A stretch of DNA of 64,000 nt from Zopfochytrium polystomum (GCA_025765615.1 JAIVFJ010000046.1:1-64000), one strand, 5' to 3'. Numbered from the stretch's first letter, positions 34,237 through 45,562 are shown. Made by a program: numbers and translations. Notes: a model not told the origin generated them from the letters alone.

Positions 34237-35397
34237 CTACCGCCGCTTCCTGAGCCAGGTCAAGTCCTCCATTATCTCGTGCTCCTTGAGGGGATGAAGC
34301 TGCGGATGCTTTGGCCTCTTCTTGTCCTTTGATTCCGGGGCCCTTGCGGCGTTGGAACGCGTGATTTTGCGAACTGTGGAGGTGAGCGTGGGGTCTGGGG
34401 GGGGGGACGGTGTTGGCAACTGTCAGAGGCGGGAACGCCAGGAAACGCTAAGGATGCGCGCCCCCCAACCGGGAATGTCCATGTTTTCGCGGTCTTCTTT
34501 TAGTCGTTTCCGGCGGTCTTCGATTGCCGCGTTTATCCTGTCGAACAGGGCGGTTTTCTCAGCCTTTTCCAATTATTTGTTTTTTTGTTCATTAATTAAT
34601 TTTTTTGAGACAAGTCCAGCCAACGACGGACAGAAAGTGCTGCACAAGCCCACCTCGTATTCTTCGTCCGATCCGGCCTTCTCCAGCTTGAAGGTCTCCC
34701 TCGCGCAGCTGAGCCGGTACTCTAGAAACAGTCGCGCCTTGGCGATCGCCGCATCTCGTTCTATCTCGAGCTCTCGCAGCCGATCCTGGAACTCGACGTG
34801 AACGCCTGCAGCAAAGGTGGTGGTTGGTTGGTGGGGCATTCCATGTCACAGAAAAACTGGCCCCAAAACAAACTGGAATTCTCGCCTTCCTGGATCTCCC
34901 GAATCTCATCCTGGAACTTGGCGAGTTTGTCGAGGTAAACTCTGGCGAACACGGATTGCCAAAGCGCGGGGAGGTGGGTGTTGGGAAAGTACGAAAGATA
35001 TTTGAACGGATGGTGAAAAGGGGGTGGTTGCGGAGAAGGTGAGTGGACAATAAAAGATCACGGCCCAGGAGCACCCAGCTCACCTCTCCCTGTTGTCCGC
35101 AAAGTCGCGGCCGACTTTCTCCAGTCGCTCGGAGAACTCGCGGTGCCGCTTTTCCTTCTTCGTCAAGTGGACTGAGATGGGGGAAGGGGGTGGGGCGGGG
35201 TGGGTAGAGGAGAACGGGGTTGCCGCATGTTAGCTGTGTGTGCCAGCAAGTTGATCCGGTGACGACAACGAAAGGGGTCTCTCGCGCGTGGGAAGCGGGG
35301 AGTGGGCCGCAAAGCAGCGTTCTCGTTCTCCTCTGTGTGAGCTGCAGTTGGAAGAGAAGCTTTCTGTGGGACTCTCTCACCTTCCATCGACGGCAGC
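34237..35397 (-). CDS. BRMS1/Sds3-like subunit of a Sin3-Rpd3 histone deacetylase complex
   Basis: Proteins of this family are coiled-coil scaffolds that dimerise and hold Sin3 and the deacetylase together in the nucleus. Six exons, 35397-35391, 35171-35084, 34941-34886, 34805-34654, 34563-34470 and 34373-34237, sum to 534 nt with consistent phases and give 177 residues. Nearly all of it is a charged helix: HREFSERLEKVGRDFADN, YLDKLAKFQDEIREIQEG, FQDRLRELEIERDAAIAKA, LEYRLSCARETFKLEKAGSD and RINAAIEDRRKRLKEDRENM. The C-terminus KEHEIMEDLTWLRKRR matches the BRMS1 end (..EIDILEDWTAIKKA). The start is the ATG of a 7-nt coding exon; an upstream exon cannot be excluded. The donor after exon 3 is GC (GAAG|GCGAGA) or an alternative GT 10 nt downstream. 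Confidence 0.75.
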
Positions 35398-35851
35398 CTG
35401 GGAAGGGCGGGAAGCGGGTGAGGTGAGAGGTGGTGACCGTCGTGATACAAGCGAGAGGGGGATGGGCTGTGCGTGTGGACGGGACCCGCTCGCCAGTAGT
35501 CCAAAGGATGTCTGCGGGTGTGTGTGTGTGTGTAGTCTTGTGGGAGAATGGAGGTGGGGAGGGTGGGTGGGTTGGGTAGCGGCCTGGAGGGTAGCTTGAA
35601 TGAGTGACTGACTGTGGGAGGCGAGGGCGGCGGAGCCTGCGAAGGTCCTCGTCTCTTCCAAGAAAATCAGTCAACCAAACTGATAAAATGAATAAATACA
35701 TGCTTGACAAGGACGATCACAGGAGGGAGAGAGAGAGAGAGAGAGAGAGACAGGTGGACGACAGAGGAAAAAGGGGGGGACAATCAAACCAAAGAAAAGA
35801 AAAGAAAAAAAAAACAAAAAAGGGAAAACAAAAAAAACCCACCCACATCCA
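35398..35851. promoter_or_regulatory. Shared 5' region between BRMS1-like (-) and SEC66 (+)
   Basis: 454 bp between divergent start codons, with a GA tract at 35726-35752 and A-rich DNA just before the SEC66 ATG. No clear core promoter motif. Confidence 0.4.
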
Positions 35852-37018
35852 ATGAACACGCTGCTCGCGGCCGCCGCGACCGCCGTGTCGTCGACGCCCA
35901 GCGCCGACTCGTACTTCCCGGAGCACATCCCAAAGCTGCAGTACGACGAGCTCATCGAAATGTACTCGCCGCAGGACCCCGCCGGCCTCAAGCTGCTGTC
36001 CGTCGCTCTCATGCGGAGAGCCGTCGTCGACGTCCAGCGCGCCATGGTCATCCGCGACGAGAAGCCGCCGCTCCAGAACCTCGTCAGGTCCGGCGTGATC
36101 GGCGAGGAGATGCTCGAGAAGATCGTCAGGGCCGAGAAGGATCTTGAGGCCGAGATGCTCGAGGCAAGTTTCGATGTTAAAGCGTCCTTCTGCTTTTATC
36201 GTGTGTGTGTGTCCCTTTTTTTTTTTTTTTTTTTTTTTTTTGTGGGGTGCAGTCTGTCTGCCGAGTCGTGGCAGCAAGAATAGGGTGTCGCGTAGGAGCA
36301 CTTCGATCGATGAACGGCGGCCAAACTGTTCTTGGAGCTTGCGGAATAGTCGTGCCTGTCCACAATCTTTCTTGGTCCCCCCCCTCGCTGTCAGCCCTTG
36401 CAGTTCTCGCGATCGGCATCGACAGCTCCCGCGCGATCCAGCGACACCCCCCACTTTCGTCCTTCCTTCCTCACCAAATCTTTTCCTCTTTTTCCCAACC
36501 CCTCGGCTTTTTTATGCCAGGTCATTGAGGAGGCCGATCTGTACCGACCGGGCTGGGGCAAGTCGATCTTCCAAGACGCCAACCACCTCTTGCAGCAGCA
36601 GGTCCAGCAGGCCCAGCTCCAGGCGGCGGCCGCGCAGCAGGCGGCCGCGAAGGAGGCCGCCGCGAGCGACCCGGAGGCGCGGAAGGCGGGAGCGAGGGCC
36701 GAGACGGTCGCGGCGCAGGAGAAGGGAGAGGGCGGGGCGACTGCAGCGGCGGGGACGGCGACTGCGAGTGGAAAGAAGAAGGCGGCGGCGGCGGGGGGCT
36801 CGCGGAGGGCGTCGGCGGCGGGGTCGTCGCGGCCGGCGTCGCCAGCCCTCGCGGCGGAGGAGACGGCGGAGGAGAAGGAGGCGCGCGCGAGGAAGATTGC
36901 GGACGAGCTGCTGAAGGAGGAGGAGCGGGAAAAGCAGCTGGCGGAGCAGAGAGCGAGGAGCGCAAAGAACGTGGCCAAGGGGAAGGGCGGAGGCGGCGGC
37001 GGCGGCAAGAAGAAGTAG
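35852..37018 (+). CDS. SEC66: SEC66/Sec71-like subunit of the post-translational ER translocon
   Basis: Sec66 is a fungal subunit of the Sec63 complex that helps import proteins into the ER after translation. Exons 35852-36163 and 36521-37018 join in phase 0 and give 269 residues. Conserved core: YFPEHIPKLQYDELI, LLSVALMRRAVVDVQRAM, IRDEKPPLQNLVRSGVIGEE, AEKDLEAEMLEVIEEADLYR and PGWGKSIFQDANHLL. The intron has a GC donor (GAG|GCAAGT) and a 26-base T tract. The C-terminal 140 residues are Ala/Glu/Lys-rich, ending in a Gly run and three lysines. No hydrophobic segment is visible before YFPEH, although known Sec66 proteins have an N-terminal membrane helix there, so an upstream exon may be missing. 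Confidence 0.85.
36216..36241. repeat. T26 tract inside the SEC66 intron
   Basis: Uninterrupted T run about 50 bp after the GC donor and 280 bp before the acceptor, preceded by a short GT repeat. Confidence 0.9.
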
Positions 37019-37492
37019 AAGAAAACAAAATACAGTACATAGAAGAAACTGTGTGCTTTGAGGGGGGGAAGGGGGAAGGAATTTCCTGCTGCTGTTACTT
37101 TGAGCTGTCGCCTTGGAACGAAGGATTCTAAACATTTTTTTTTTGGGTTTTTTTTTTTTTCGCGTAGTCTGGTGCAGATTGACAAAGTCTGGTGCAGATT
37201 TCGGCGAAGCGAATGATTGAGTCACGACAACAATCAGGCAGGTGCCGGACTTTCTTCGCCGGTGTGTGGAACACTGCGCAAGGCGCAAAGAGAAGCGGCC
37301 GGGGAGCCCGAGTTCGGATAAGCATAGGAGGATCACATTTCACAACTGTTTGCACAAACAAAAAAACACATAAAACGCAACAGATTCACACGCAATACAC
37401 GCCAAACCCAACAGTCACCAAAAAAATCGAAGGAAAAAAAAAAAAAAAAAAAAGAAAGATATACCAGACTCCATACTCCCAAAAAGTACTTC
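37019..37492. other. Gap between convergent SEC66 and stress-protein genes
   Basis: 474 bp containing two copies of AGTCTGGTGCAGATT at 37166-37180 and 37186-37200, T runs at 37133-37160 and an A tract at 37436-37453. No gene seen. Confidence 0.6.
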
Positions 37493-38275
37493 CTACTTCT
37501 TCTCGTCTTTCCCACCCTTGATGACCATGACGGGGATCTTGAGGTGGCGCACCAGGTAGTCGCTGACGCTGCCCATGACGGTGCGCGAGATAGGCCCGAG
37601 CCCGCGGCTGCCGACGACCAGGATGTCGACGTTCTCCTTCTCGACCTTCCACGCCACCGTCTCGCGCGGGTCGCCGCAGAGCGAGACGCCGCGGATGTTG
37701 TACGTCTGCGGGGGGCAGCGTCGACGCGTACTTGCGGAGGAGCTCGTGCGACTCGTTGCGCTCGGCGGCTTCGACGTCTTGCGTTAAAAAAATAATTGTC
37801 AACTGGCGTGGTTCTTTTTTGAAAGGGGATGGGTGGGGCAAGTGCAAAGGTTGCTCTTTTTTACCCGTCAGCAGGTGCTTCCAGGCGTCAGGAATAGAGG
37901 TTCGGGTGTTGATGAGCAGGACTTGGTCTGATTCAGCGCGAATGAGGTTGTCGATGGCCCATTTGAAGGCGTACTCGGAATGCTCTGGAAATAACGAAAG
38001 AAAAGAAAAACAAAATCGGAAATAGCACCCGTTTAGTTTCGGGGTAAAGGAAGGAACGGGTTACGAGAGTCCGCATGGATCGACTACTTCGGCACAAGAA
38101 ACGCCAAAGGGAGCGGACCCGGAGGTAAGGAAAACAAATAACCAACAGAAAACGAGCCAACTCAACTGCTCCCGTCGACGGCGATTGCAATGAGGCGGGT
38201 CGTCTTTTGCTGGCTCGAGGTGGCGATGCTGACGTCCTCGTGGGCGATTGTGTCGGGTGCGGCGGCGACGGACAT
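37493..38275 (-). CDS. Universal stress protein (UspA family), with one apparent +1 frameshift
   Basis: A small ATP-binding alpha/beta protein of the UspA family; its role in fungi is poorly known. Exons 38275-38167, 37984-37865 and 37777-37493 agree in phase 1. The first exon ends in the family start IAIAVDGS, the second begins KHSEYAFKWAIDNLI and contains QVLLINTRTS, and the third has SHELLRKYAS. After that the frame changes: ILVVGSRGLGPISRTVMGSV, with the complete ATP-binding pattern G-2x-G-9x-G-S, is in another frame. Removing one base from the G6 run at 37690-37695 (C6 in coding sense) joins YASTLPPQTYNIRG and gives 170 residues. A TATA box lies about 110 bp upstream of the start. Confidence 0.85.
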
Positions 38276-38383
38276 GTTTGTGTGTTTGGTTGGGAGGGGT
38301 TGCTGTTGGTTGCTGGTTGTGTGTTGCGTTGATGTGTTGAAGGTAGATGCTATCGTAAGCAAGTCGGGCCGCCCCGACGCGAA

Positions 38384-38395
38384 CTATTTATATAT
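38384..38395 (-). promoter_or_regulatory. TATA box of the universal stress protein gene
   Basis: On the minus strand the sequence reads ATATATAAATAG about 110-120 bp upstream of the start codon, a near-consensus TATA box in a surrounding GC-rich stretch. It is one of few clear TATA boxes in the window and fits a strongly regulated gene. Confidence 0.6.
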
Positions 38396-38565
38396 GGTTG
38401 CGGCGGCGAGCGAGAAAGCGAGCAAGGGTTGCAGTTGTGCACCGCACCGCTGGCCGGGCCACCACCACCATTCACCATGAGTCAGTCTGGGCTGGGTGCA
38501 CGTCATGTGCCACCACCCACCAGGGCGTGACAAGGAACGCAAGACTCACCAGGCCTCACCGCGAC

Positions 38566-38596
<31 letters not shown>

Positions 38597-40250
38597 TTTC
38601 CTTCCTTTTCGTTCCTCGCGAACACGGTTGCGCGACGCGGGGGGGCCGGACGGCGTGGAGGGAGATTGGAAAGGCAAGGCAAAGAGCGGGCGTGTGCGGG
38701 AGGAGACGGGCGGGTTAAGGCGCGAAAGTCAGTGGAGGGGCAGTCGTCCACGCGCCCCACCCCGCACCCCCTGTGGAGGGAGGAGCAAAACGTCGCACTA
38801 TGTAGGGATTGATCGATAGTCCAGTCAAAAAAGAGTGTTGAACGACCATATTTCCGGGAGCCACGCGCGTCCAAACTGTTTGCTCTGTAGCGGGGCTTCA
38901 CTTCGTGGTTTCTCTTTCGCCGATTGGGAATAGTTGTCCCGCAGCAAACTGCTGCATGGTATGAGGATCCATAGAAGCTATTTTTTGCGCCTATCCTTGC
39001 ATCACGGAGCCAACTAAACGAGAAAAGAAAGATGTGTGTGTACGTGTGTGTTGGGGACGGCGAAGCGGGGCCGGCCGAAACTGCGATTTGTGCCCTCGCT
39101 CTGCCACTGCGTCACACTGATTGTCGCCTCTTTGTTTCTTTTTCCTTTCTCCCTCCATTATTTTCACCTTGTCCCCCCTTCAAAAACTTGTCCGCTCATC
39201 TATTTTAAAGCGGACGGCCACCAGCAATCTCTCAGTTCATTTAGTAGTGATATCTCGTCGCTGGTGTAAGGAAGAAGAATGGCCTGAGACACGCAAGGAG
39301 GGTGGGTGTGTCGGGCCGCTACACTCAAGCGAACTCGCTTGTGCGGTTTCGACTGCGAAGAGCAGGGGGGGAATCGGGCGGTGAGGGTTTTGCCGCAGGG
39401 GGGGGGTCATCTGATACACGGCACGGAATGCCCCGCATTTCGGGTGCCTCCTCTTTCTGCATCGCGCGCGGAGATTGATTTGATGGGTAAGATAACACAT
39501 AAAACCCTTGAGCTTAGATTTTGCTCTGTAAACAGCATCAAAAGAAGCTCGATGCTCTCGCTGCGTCTCGCGGCCGGCTCGTGGCTGGCTGAAATTCCTT
39601 TTCTTTTTTGGATCCGCGCCGATAAGGAGTCCTCTCGAGTCCTCATGGATGGAAGATCTAATCTTTCGTTCGCTCTGTCTCCTCGAGTTGGATACCCTCC
39701 CAATATCCTTTTTCCAAGCTCTAACCTGGAGTGTTGGCCTGGTTTTCAGTGTTGATTAATTTTTTTTTCTTTTGTTGTTGTTTGAGGTTGGTACTATTGG
39801 ATTGGGTTTTGCGCTTCTTATCGCCCGCTGCTACGTGCAAGCGCCGAAATGCAACAACAACTACGTCCTCCGTCCGTTGTTGTCTTGTCTTTGTCGGTGT
39901 CCTTTTCTGGTTCGGCGGGTTGCAATTGTCACATTTTTTCTAATTTTGGGCTGTTTTTGGGCTCCCAAATAGGTTGAAAAGGACAAAAAATAGAAAAATT
40001 TCCTTTTCCTGAATTCTCTTTGATCCATATTTTTGATACATACTAACACAAATATTTAATAATGCATCCATCCTTTATCGTTCGCATGTGGCTAATCGGC
40101 GACGCGTTATCGGCCAATGGGGGCGCTTCGCGTCAACGCGATAAAACTGGCAGACAGACAAACGACGAAAAAGAAGCGCCCAATAATACCGCCTCGCACC
40201 GATTTTGTCTCGTGCGCCCTCTGTCTCGCTGACACACACACACACACACT

Positions 40251-40253
<3 letters not shown>

Positions 40254-40319
<66 letters not shown>
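40254..40319. repeat. (CT)n tract upstream of the ammonium transporter
   Basis: Pure CT for about 55 bp, one TATCT interruption and a further CT block; a second interrupted CT block lies at 40420-40480. They lie 170-400 bp before the start codon. Confidence 0.9.
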
Positions 40320-40321
<2 letters not shown>

Positions 40322-40647
40322 CGACAATAGAAGCGCTGCGTAATCGCCGCCCAACCATCCATCGCAGAGAGCGACAGACCTCGAAAAGAGACGACGCCCT
40401 GCGGGCTCGACCGTCTGTCTCCCTCTCGCTCTCTCTCTTTCTGTCTCTCTCTCTCTCTCTCCCTCTCTCTCCCTCTCTCAAAACATAAATAGCGTTTCCC
40501 CCTAGTTTACTTTTTTTCGTCCCACACTATCGCAAGCAGCCGCCGACCCGTCTCTCGCCACGCCCCCTCCTCCACTTCGCCCGGCGACTTTCATCGGAGG
40601 CGCTAACACCATCTCCGTCACCGGCAAAATCGCGATCGTAACCTAAC

Positions 40648-42290
40648 ATGGCTACCACAAACTCGACTCTCGACCCATTTCTTCCTGCCCTTGGAGGGTA
40701 TGTGTCTCATCCTCTCGGGCTGCACCTGGCCATCCGTTACGCTTTTGCGTTCTCCGTGTCCTCCCTTGATGTTCTAACGACGCCGCTATTCTTACTTTCT
40801 TTCCACTTTTGCTCAGTCTTGACCAAACTTCCAACGGGTTCCTCCTTTGGGGTGCCGCCCTCGTCTTTATCATGACTCCGGGTCTTGGCTTCTTCTATTC
40901 CGGCATGTCTCGCTCAAAGAATGCCCTGACGATGATCATGCTCTGCATGGCTGCGATGTGTGTTGTGTCCATTCAGGTAATTTCAAGCTAGAGCAATTCG
41001 CTTTGAAGAGAGAGTGTTCTGACGCATGCCACTCTGTTTTTTCGCATCTCTTCGTAACCAAACAGTGGGTCGTAATCGGTTTCTCTCTTGCCTTCTCAGA
41101 AGGCAAAGAGGCATTTTCTTCCGGAAGCGTCTTCATTGGTGACGGAGCTCACTTTGGCCTGACTGGTATCGGATTCGACGCCTTCCGAATTGCCCCTGCA
41201 GTGTCGGCCATCACCTTCTGCATTTACCAGATGCAGTTCGCCACCATCACCGCGGCCCTCATCTTCGGTTCCGTCGCCGAACGTGTCCGCATCATCCCGG
41301 CGCTCATCTTCATTCTCTGCTGGACGACGGTCATCTACGACCCCGTTGCCTACTGGACCTGGTCGTGGCGCGGGTGGATTCGCAACTTCAGCTGTATCAG
41401 CACCGGCGCCGATGGCACTGCCCCGTGCGGAACCGGCGGCCTCGACTTTGCCGGCGGCGGCCCCGTGCACATCGCCTCCGGTTTCGCCGGCCTCGCGTAC
41501 TGCATCGTCCTCGGCAAGCGCCGGCGCGTCGGCAACGAAGAATTCAAGCCGCACAACCTGGCCAACGTCTTCCTCGGCACGGCTCTGCTGTGGTTCGGCT
41601 GGTTCGCCTTCAACGGCGGCTCCGCGGTCGCCGGCACCGCCCGCGCCGCCATGGCCGGCGCCGTCACCCACATCGCGACCGCCACCGGCGCCCTGGCCTG
41701 GCCCGATCACCGACTTTGTCATCTCGCGCAAGATGTCCGGCCTCGGCTTCTGCTCAGGCGCCGTGGCCGCGCTGGTCGCCATCACGCCGGCGTCGGGCTT
41801 CGTCGCGCCGTGGGCCGCCATCGTCATTGGCGCCGCCGCGGGCATTGTGTGCAACTTTGCCTGCCGCATCAAGGGCTTCTTTGGCTTTGACGACTCGCTC
41901 GACGCCTGGGGCGTCCACGGCGTCGGCGGCTTCCTCGGAAACGTCCTCACCGGCTTTCTCGCCCAGCGCTGGATCCCGACCCTCGATGGCACCAACTCGG
42001 ACGCGCTCACCATCGTCCCTGGCGGCGCCGTCGACGGCCACTGGGTCCAGGTCGGCTGGCAGATTGCCGGCTCCTCCGCCATCGCCGCGTACTCGTTCTT
42101 TGGCAGCTTGATTATCCTCAGCATCATCAACTTTATCCCCGGGTTGAAGCTCCGCGTGTCCGAGGACGATGAAATCCTCGGCGGTGACCTCGGCGAAATG
42201 GGCGAAGTCGCCTACGAGCTCGTCTCGTCCATCGTCGAGCCTTACGCCGAAAAGACCAGCCCCAAGATGGAGGCCGCCGTCGTCGTTTAA
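40648..42290 (+). CDS. Ammonium transporter (AMT/MEP family), with one apparent +1 frameshift
   Basis: Plasma-membrane channel-like importer of ammonium, usually induced by nitrogen shortage. Exons 40648-40697, 40817-40976 and 41066-42290 agree in phase 2 and 0. Eleven-helix architecture is visible from LLWGAALVFIMTPGLGFFYS. Family residues: SKNALTMIM, FGSVAERVRI, GGLDFAGGGPVHIASGFAGL (Asp and first pore His), HNLANVFLGTALLWFGWFAFNGGS and DAWGVHGVGGFLGNV (second pore His). At 41700-41703 the frame shifts: ATATGALAW is followed in the next frame by ITDFVISRKMSGLGFCSGAV. Removing one C from TGGCCCGAT restores ALAWPITDFVIS and gives 477 residues. The C-terminal tail is acidic and cytosolic (GLKLRVSEDDEILGGDLGEM). 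Confidence 0.92.
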
Positions 42291-44399
42291 GCGTCAGGGA
42301 GGATGGTAGAAAAAAAAATGAGGTTTCGCTAGTTGTTCATGACGTTCTGTTGTTGAGTCTTCCGAGCGTTGAATGATTGCTCGCCGCATTTTTTATTTTT
42401 TTTCCCCCCTTTCCAACCTGCTTTCCCTCTCGCGATTCACCTTTCCTTCACCAACGCCCCTCCTTTTTCCCCCTTTCTTTTTGCTTCCGTTTGGAATTTC
42501 CTTCCACCTGTGGTTTCGCCTGGACTGTTTACACACTATAGAGAGATCTATGTCTTGTTGGGTTCGTCCACATATCTGGGGATGTCGCGACAACTTTGTT
42601 TTATTTTTGGCCCTTTTTCTTAAGGCTAGCGTTTTGCGCGGTTGCTTTTTTTTCTTGCTCCCCCCTCTTTTTCCCCCAAACCCCCCCTCTCCGTTTGTTT
42701 TCCTTCCGAAGTTGAAGGGTCACGAAAATGAAGCAACCACGGGTTCCCCCTGGTTTTGTTTTTTTGGTGCCTCCCAGCTTTTGGCCGTTTTGTATCATTT
42801 TTTTGCCTGGAGTATCAAACAAAGAAAAGAAAAAGAAAATATAACAAAAATGGCAGAAAAAAATGTAAGAGTGCGCACCGGAGAGTGAAAACGCCCTTCA
42901 TCAACGAAAAAAACAGAAAGCCCCAAAAGAGCGGGAAGCGAGGCTAAGTGCGAAATGTTTTTGCAACTTGCCGAAGTGGGGCCTGCAGGGCGAGAGATGT
43001 TCCAGTTTCCAAATGGCGAATGGCGCAGAAGCCCAACCCAGAGAGCCAGCAGAAGGTCTGACATTTTATGACACAAACTACACTAAAAAAAATTTAAAAA
43101 AAAAAAAATGCGAACAACTTCAAGTCAATCCAAAACTTTGTTGTGTACACCGTTAGATAACACATGTCCGACCCGGAGGGTGACGCAAATCACCGAGACG
43201 GGGTTGCGGCCCAACCCGAAACTGGGCGCTCCAACATCTCGAATCCTACTCACCGGTGAGGGTTGCGGCATGGAGCTTCGCTGTCGCACAGTGAGCATCA
43301 CATTGTGGCTCTGGCCCCATAAAGAAGAGGGGTATGAGACAGCAGCAAAGCATCTCCTGCTTGACCTCGACACTCGAAGGAGCCCATTTTCTGGCCTCGG
43401 AATGTGCAAGACGGGCGTTGTATGCCAAGTCGCAGTGGTCCTACTGGCAATTTAAGATGTTAAAAAAACAAAGAGGACATTACAGCCTGATGCCCCAACA
43501 AGATCTTTCTTCTTGAACCATGCAATCAAAAAAAAAAAAAAAAAAATTCCGGTACGCGGCCTGTTTCTTTCAACATTGCAAAAGCCATTAAAAACATCGC
43601 CGGCATTGCTCGCCCGTTTCACAGCCTCTGAACAGAGACGAGCGAAGTGGGCCAATCATTTCCAATCCTTCATCATCACTGGAAATGAGGCAAGAACACG
43701 AGCTTATTTTCGTTTCCCAATCTGCCTTGTGACCCCGGCATAACAGATAGCGCCAGCACCCTCAACTTAACCCTTTCCAACCACAAGAGTGGAGCCGGGC
43801 ACACATTGAATAAGCTTATTTGTGGAGTCTATCATTGAAAGAACCTCGTTTGAATGAATGATACGTATGCTAGCCGCAAACACTAGCTTGTGTGACTGCG
43901 CAAGAATGTTACTATGAAACACAAAGGAGGTACCTTCACCCTCCACCCGTGCGCCGTGCTATTGCTGCGACAGAAACTTCCTCGCGGCCTGTCCGCACCT
44001 GCAGCCGCTGTCCAGCTTCCTCACCGGCAGCAACTGGAATTCGACGCGAAGTCTCTTGTTGCTGCTGGCCACCCTCGATCAGAGAGAGGGGACTTTCCGA
44101 GCCGGGCGCTTTCCTTTGTCCCTCGCGAGTTTGGGCCGTCGCGGTGCGGGACCCCCGCAGCTCGCTAGCTGCTTGTCGCTCCTGAGGCTGCGGCTCTGGG
44201 CTGCACTTTCAGTGACGCTCCTTTATTGAGGCAATGCGATGCTCCACAGTGAAATGAGCGCTTGCCTCTTCACTACTTGCGCGGCAGCTGTAAGTCCAAA
44301 TGTGGGAGGGGTTGCATATAGCGAGGAACCCTTGCTGTCCTTGTCAAATATTCAGAAACCCACACATCCCCCTTGCCACAAGGGCCTCTCACTCTTGGA
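42291..44399. other. Intergenic region before LSM7
   Basis: About 2.1 kb. The first 600 bp are T-rich with runs of C. There is an A-rich stretch at 43085-43108 and an A tract at 43527-43547. Short frames at 43900-44200 show no family. No gene accepted. Confidence 0.6.
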
Positions 44400-45562
44400 A
44401 TGGACGGACCACAGCAGCACCAGTCGTCGTCAAGAGGGGGCGGCGGCGGCGGCGGCGGAGTAAGTGTTGCGGGGGAGGGGGAGGCCCCTCATAAAGCGGA
44501 CACGGCGGGGGGCGCGCGAATGCGGGCGCGCAAACCGCGGACGTGCAACGATCGGTGCGGTTGGGCTGCGGAGCCTAGATTTCCTCGTTGCGCACTTCGC
44601 TTCTGGTCGTCGATCTGCCAAGCCCCTCCTCTCAGAAAGTCGCTTCCCCCGCGCCCCACGCTTTCCGGCACTTCCCCCCACCCCCCCCCCGCGTCTTTCG
44701 CCGGATGCCGCATACTACCGCCCGCCCCTCTCTTAGTCTTCTTTTTCTTTTTCTTTGGCCTCCCTAACGTCTTTCTAACAAACCTCTCCCCGTTTGAACA
44801 AAAAAAAAAAAAAAAAAAAAACACATCCAAACAACTCAGGGCAAGGGCGGACGCGGCGGCGGCGGGATGCGTCGAGGCGGGGGCGGGGGCGGGCGCGGGG
44901 GCGGCGGGAACAAGCAGCACCGCCCCAACACGGGCGGCGGGCCGAGTTTGCCCAAAAAGGTACTTGGAAGTGTTTCAAACTCCTTTCGCATGCGGTTAAC
45001 CAAACACTTTGGCCCCCGTTAAAATCCTAGGAAAACATCCTCGACCTGTCAAAGTACGTGGACAAGAAGATATCCGTAAAGTTTGCGGGCGGTCGCGTCG
45101 GTAAGACCCCCCCTTTTTTTTTTCTCTCTGAGAACCCCTTCGTTTGGTTGATTTTGGTTTTCCGCGCTCGCCTCCGACTGCACCTTAACAACACCATTCT
45201 CACGAATCCCCTCCCACACCTCCATTAAGTGACGGGCTCGCTGAAGGGCTACGATCCATTGTTGAATCTCGTTCTGGATGACACGGAAGAAGAGCTTGTG
45301 AATCGTGAGTATTTTGCACCCATTCCCCCCCCTCCACCGACATCTTGCCAAAATACTCGTTCCCTAACCCTACTTTCAACCACGTTCTGCTGCCGTACCA
45401 CACACTTTCTGTTCCCAACGAACCCACTCAAAAACAAAAAAAGACGAGACGGGGCGCGAATACGGCAAACGGGCGTTGGGGCTGGTGGTGTGCCGCGGAC
45501 CTACGGTGATTCTAATATCGCCGCTTGACGGTACAGAAGAGATTGCGAACCCGTTCGTCTGA
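44400..45562 (+). CDS. LSM7: U6 snRNA-associated Sm-like protein LSm7 with RG-rich N-terminal extension
   Basis: Subunit of the LSm1-7 (mRNA decay) and LSm2-8 (U6 snRNP) rings. Five exons, 44400-44459, 44840-44959, 45031-45100, 45230-45304 and 45444-45562, sum to 444 nt with consistent phases and give 147 residues. The Sm fold covers the last 85 or so residues: ENILDLSKYVDKKISVKFAG, VTGSLKGYDPLLNLVLDDT, EEELVNR and LGLVVCRGPTVILISPLDG, ending ANPFV. These match LSm7 (ILDLSKYIDK, GFDPLLNLVLDG, LGLVVCRG, NPF). The first two exons encode about 60 residues rich in Gly and Arg (GKGGRGGGGMRRGG and similar), more RGG-like than the short N-terminus of other LSm7 proteins. Confidence 0.9.

Larger units (their letters stand above)
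38276..40647. other. Intergenic region between stress protein and ammonium transporter
   Basis: About 2.4 kb without a recognised gene. Holds the TATA box of the stress-protein gene (38384-38395), a T-rich run at 38570-38600, a pure CT tract at 40254-40319 and a second, interrupted CT tract at 40420-40480. Frames at 39306-39755 have no family resemblance. Confidence 0.6.

Noticed and set aside
43100..43270. Possible tRNA-like segment with CGAATCC
   Set aside because: No acceptor-stem pairing or D-arm could be found around it.
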